From contig JANQHY010000294.1 in assembly GCA_028282395.1 (NCBI GenBank), forward strand, positions 1 through 15,209: a DNA stretch of 15,209 bases. The letters run 5' to 3'. Origin of the DNA: Gammaproteobacteria bacterium (GTDB lineage: Bacteria; Pseudomonadota; Gammaproteobacteria; UBA12402). Position numbers and translations under genes: made by a program. Below are positions 14,549-15,209 of this stretch, one piece after another. Within the stretch, counting starts at the first letter, position 1; each line of letters starts with the position of its first letter. The notes below the pieces were generated by a model. The model searched no databases. It worked only from the letters and a program-made list of their open reading frames with translations, and was not told where the DNA came from.

Positions 14549-15209
14549 TTACTCTCCTCTTCCACTTTCTGTGGCAGAGGAGGCGCGGGATACAGAAGCG
14601 TAGAGCTTCTGTTGCTGAATGAACGCTACTATGCTGGCAGGTAGATCGGCGGGTATTTCGCCCTGCTTTAATAATTGGCGGATCTGGGTAGAAGAGGGGT
14701 CAATGGGGGTTATGTCTGCAATCAAAAAGGTACCAGTATTGTGTTTATCACTATTTTTGCAATAGGTTAGTTGCAGCTGTTTTCCCATAGCGATAATTGT
14801 TGCAAGAGAGTCACCCGGACGTGGAATAATAACTAATTGAGATAGCGCAGTAATCTGTTGCCAATGGTGCCATTGTGGCAACGTTAAAAAAGCATCACTG
14901 CCAATAGCTAATAGCAGTGGTTCGTTGGGATAGCGTTGACGGAGCTGTTGCAGCGTATCGACCATATACGATTTACCCTGACGCTCGATTTCACACGCAT
15001 CGACACTCACCCCGCTGATATTGGCAATAGCTAATTTTACCATGGCTAAACGCTGCTGTGCTGAAGCGAGTGGGGTTTTGCCGTGAGGCGGTTGATAACA
15101 GGGGATAAGAACTGTCTGATAGTTTAGGTTATCACGTAACCATACAGCAATCGCAAGGTGGCCATTATGAATAGGGTCAAAGGTGCCACCAAGTATTACA
15201 ATACCAGGT
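14549..15209 (-). CDS. nadD: Nicotinate-nucleotide adenylyltransferase NadD, 5' end outside the window
   Basis: NadD joins nicotinate mononucleotide and ATP to give deamido-NAD, the penultimate step of NAD synthesis, in the cytoplasm. The frame reads to the right edge, giving about 219 residues; only a few N-terminal residues seem missing. The nucleotidyltransferase signature G-G-T-F-D-P-I-H-N-G-H is encoded near 15158-15190, with P-P-H-G-K and R-L-A-M-V after it. Further motifs are G-S-D-A-F, W-H-H-W, I-I-P-R-P-G and the ATP-site S-S-T-Q-I-R near the C-terminus. An ATG at 15043 is internal, not the start, because it would remove the catalytic motif. The C-terminus carries an extra Ser/Arg-rich tail. 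Its usual partners rsfS and rlmH lie 5.8 kb further along on the same strand. Confidence 0.95.
   Translation of the reverse strand, partial: PGIVILGGTFDPIHNGHLAIAVWLRDNLNYQTVLIPCYQPPHGKTPLASAQQRLAMVKLAIANISGVSVDACEIERQGKSYMVDTLQQLRQRYPNEPLLLAIGSDAFLTLPQWHHWQQITALSQLVIIPRPGDSLATIIAMGKQLQLTYCKNSDKHNTGTFLIADITPIDPSSTQIRQLLKQGEIPADLPASIVAFIQQQKLYASVSRASSATESGRGE

Overview
The window looks like chromosomal DNA of a Gammaproteobacterium of the order Legionellales (Legionella/Coxiella/Rickettsiella/Berkiella-type host-associated bacteria). The main reasons are an outer-membrane protein of the LbtU type (DUF3573), a small two-helix membrane protein resembling IcmD/DotP of the Dot/Icm type IVB secretion system, and two long proteins without recognisable families but with effector-like traits. 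The remaining genes (nadD, rsfS, rlmH, acs) have standard gammaproteobacterial forms. No tRNA, rRNA, CRISPR array, insertion sequence or phage gene was seen, and no stretch over 300 bases lacks a gene; the largest gaps (4067-4276 and 6175-6375, about 200 bases each) hold promoter and inverted-repeat signals.

Layout. 57-2498 (+): a long, AT-rich, coiled-coil protein of unknown function whose frame is open to the left edge. A perfectly symmetric hairpin with A and T tracts (2520-2550) separates it from the convergent LbtU-like porin (2564-4066, -). Next on the minus strand is an alpha/beta hydrolase (4277-5368), divergent from a two-gene overlapping unit on the plus strand: an IcmD-like inner-membrane protein (5442-5777) and a lipoprotein (5761-6174). 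A near-consensus promoter then drives a 477-residue multi-pass membrane protein with a double CxxC motif and acidic tail (6376-7809), which ends in a palindromic repeat.

7928-8770 (-) is rsfS-rlmH (ribosome silencing factor and 23S rRNA methyltransferase), divergent from acs (8898-10823, +). From 15209 back to 10946 (-) lie nadD (cut by the right edge), a HAD-UbiA fusion, a DprE1-like FAD oxidoreductase and a DprE2-like short-chain reductase. The last three are nearly contiguous and together encode a route from phosphoribosyl pyrophosphate and polyprenyl phosphate to polyprenyl-phospho-arabinofuranose, a lipid-linked arabinose donor for envelope glycans.

Points of interest: Acs has Cys in place of a conserved active-site Arg; RlmH has a changed SAM loop and lacks the usual basic C-terminal residue; the DPA enzymes and acs separate nadD from rsfS-rlmH, which are often neighbours; a solitary Dot/Icm-like component is paired with an entry-exclusion-like lipoprotein. 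All assignments come from reading the sequence and remembered family motifs; no database search was done.
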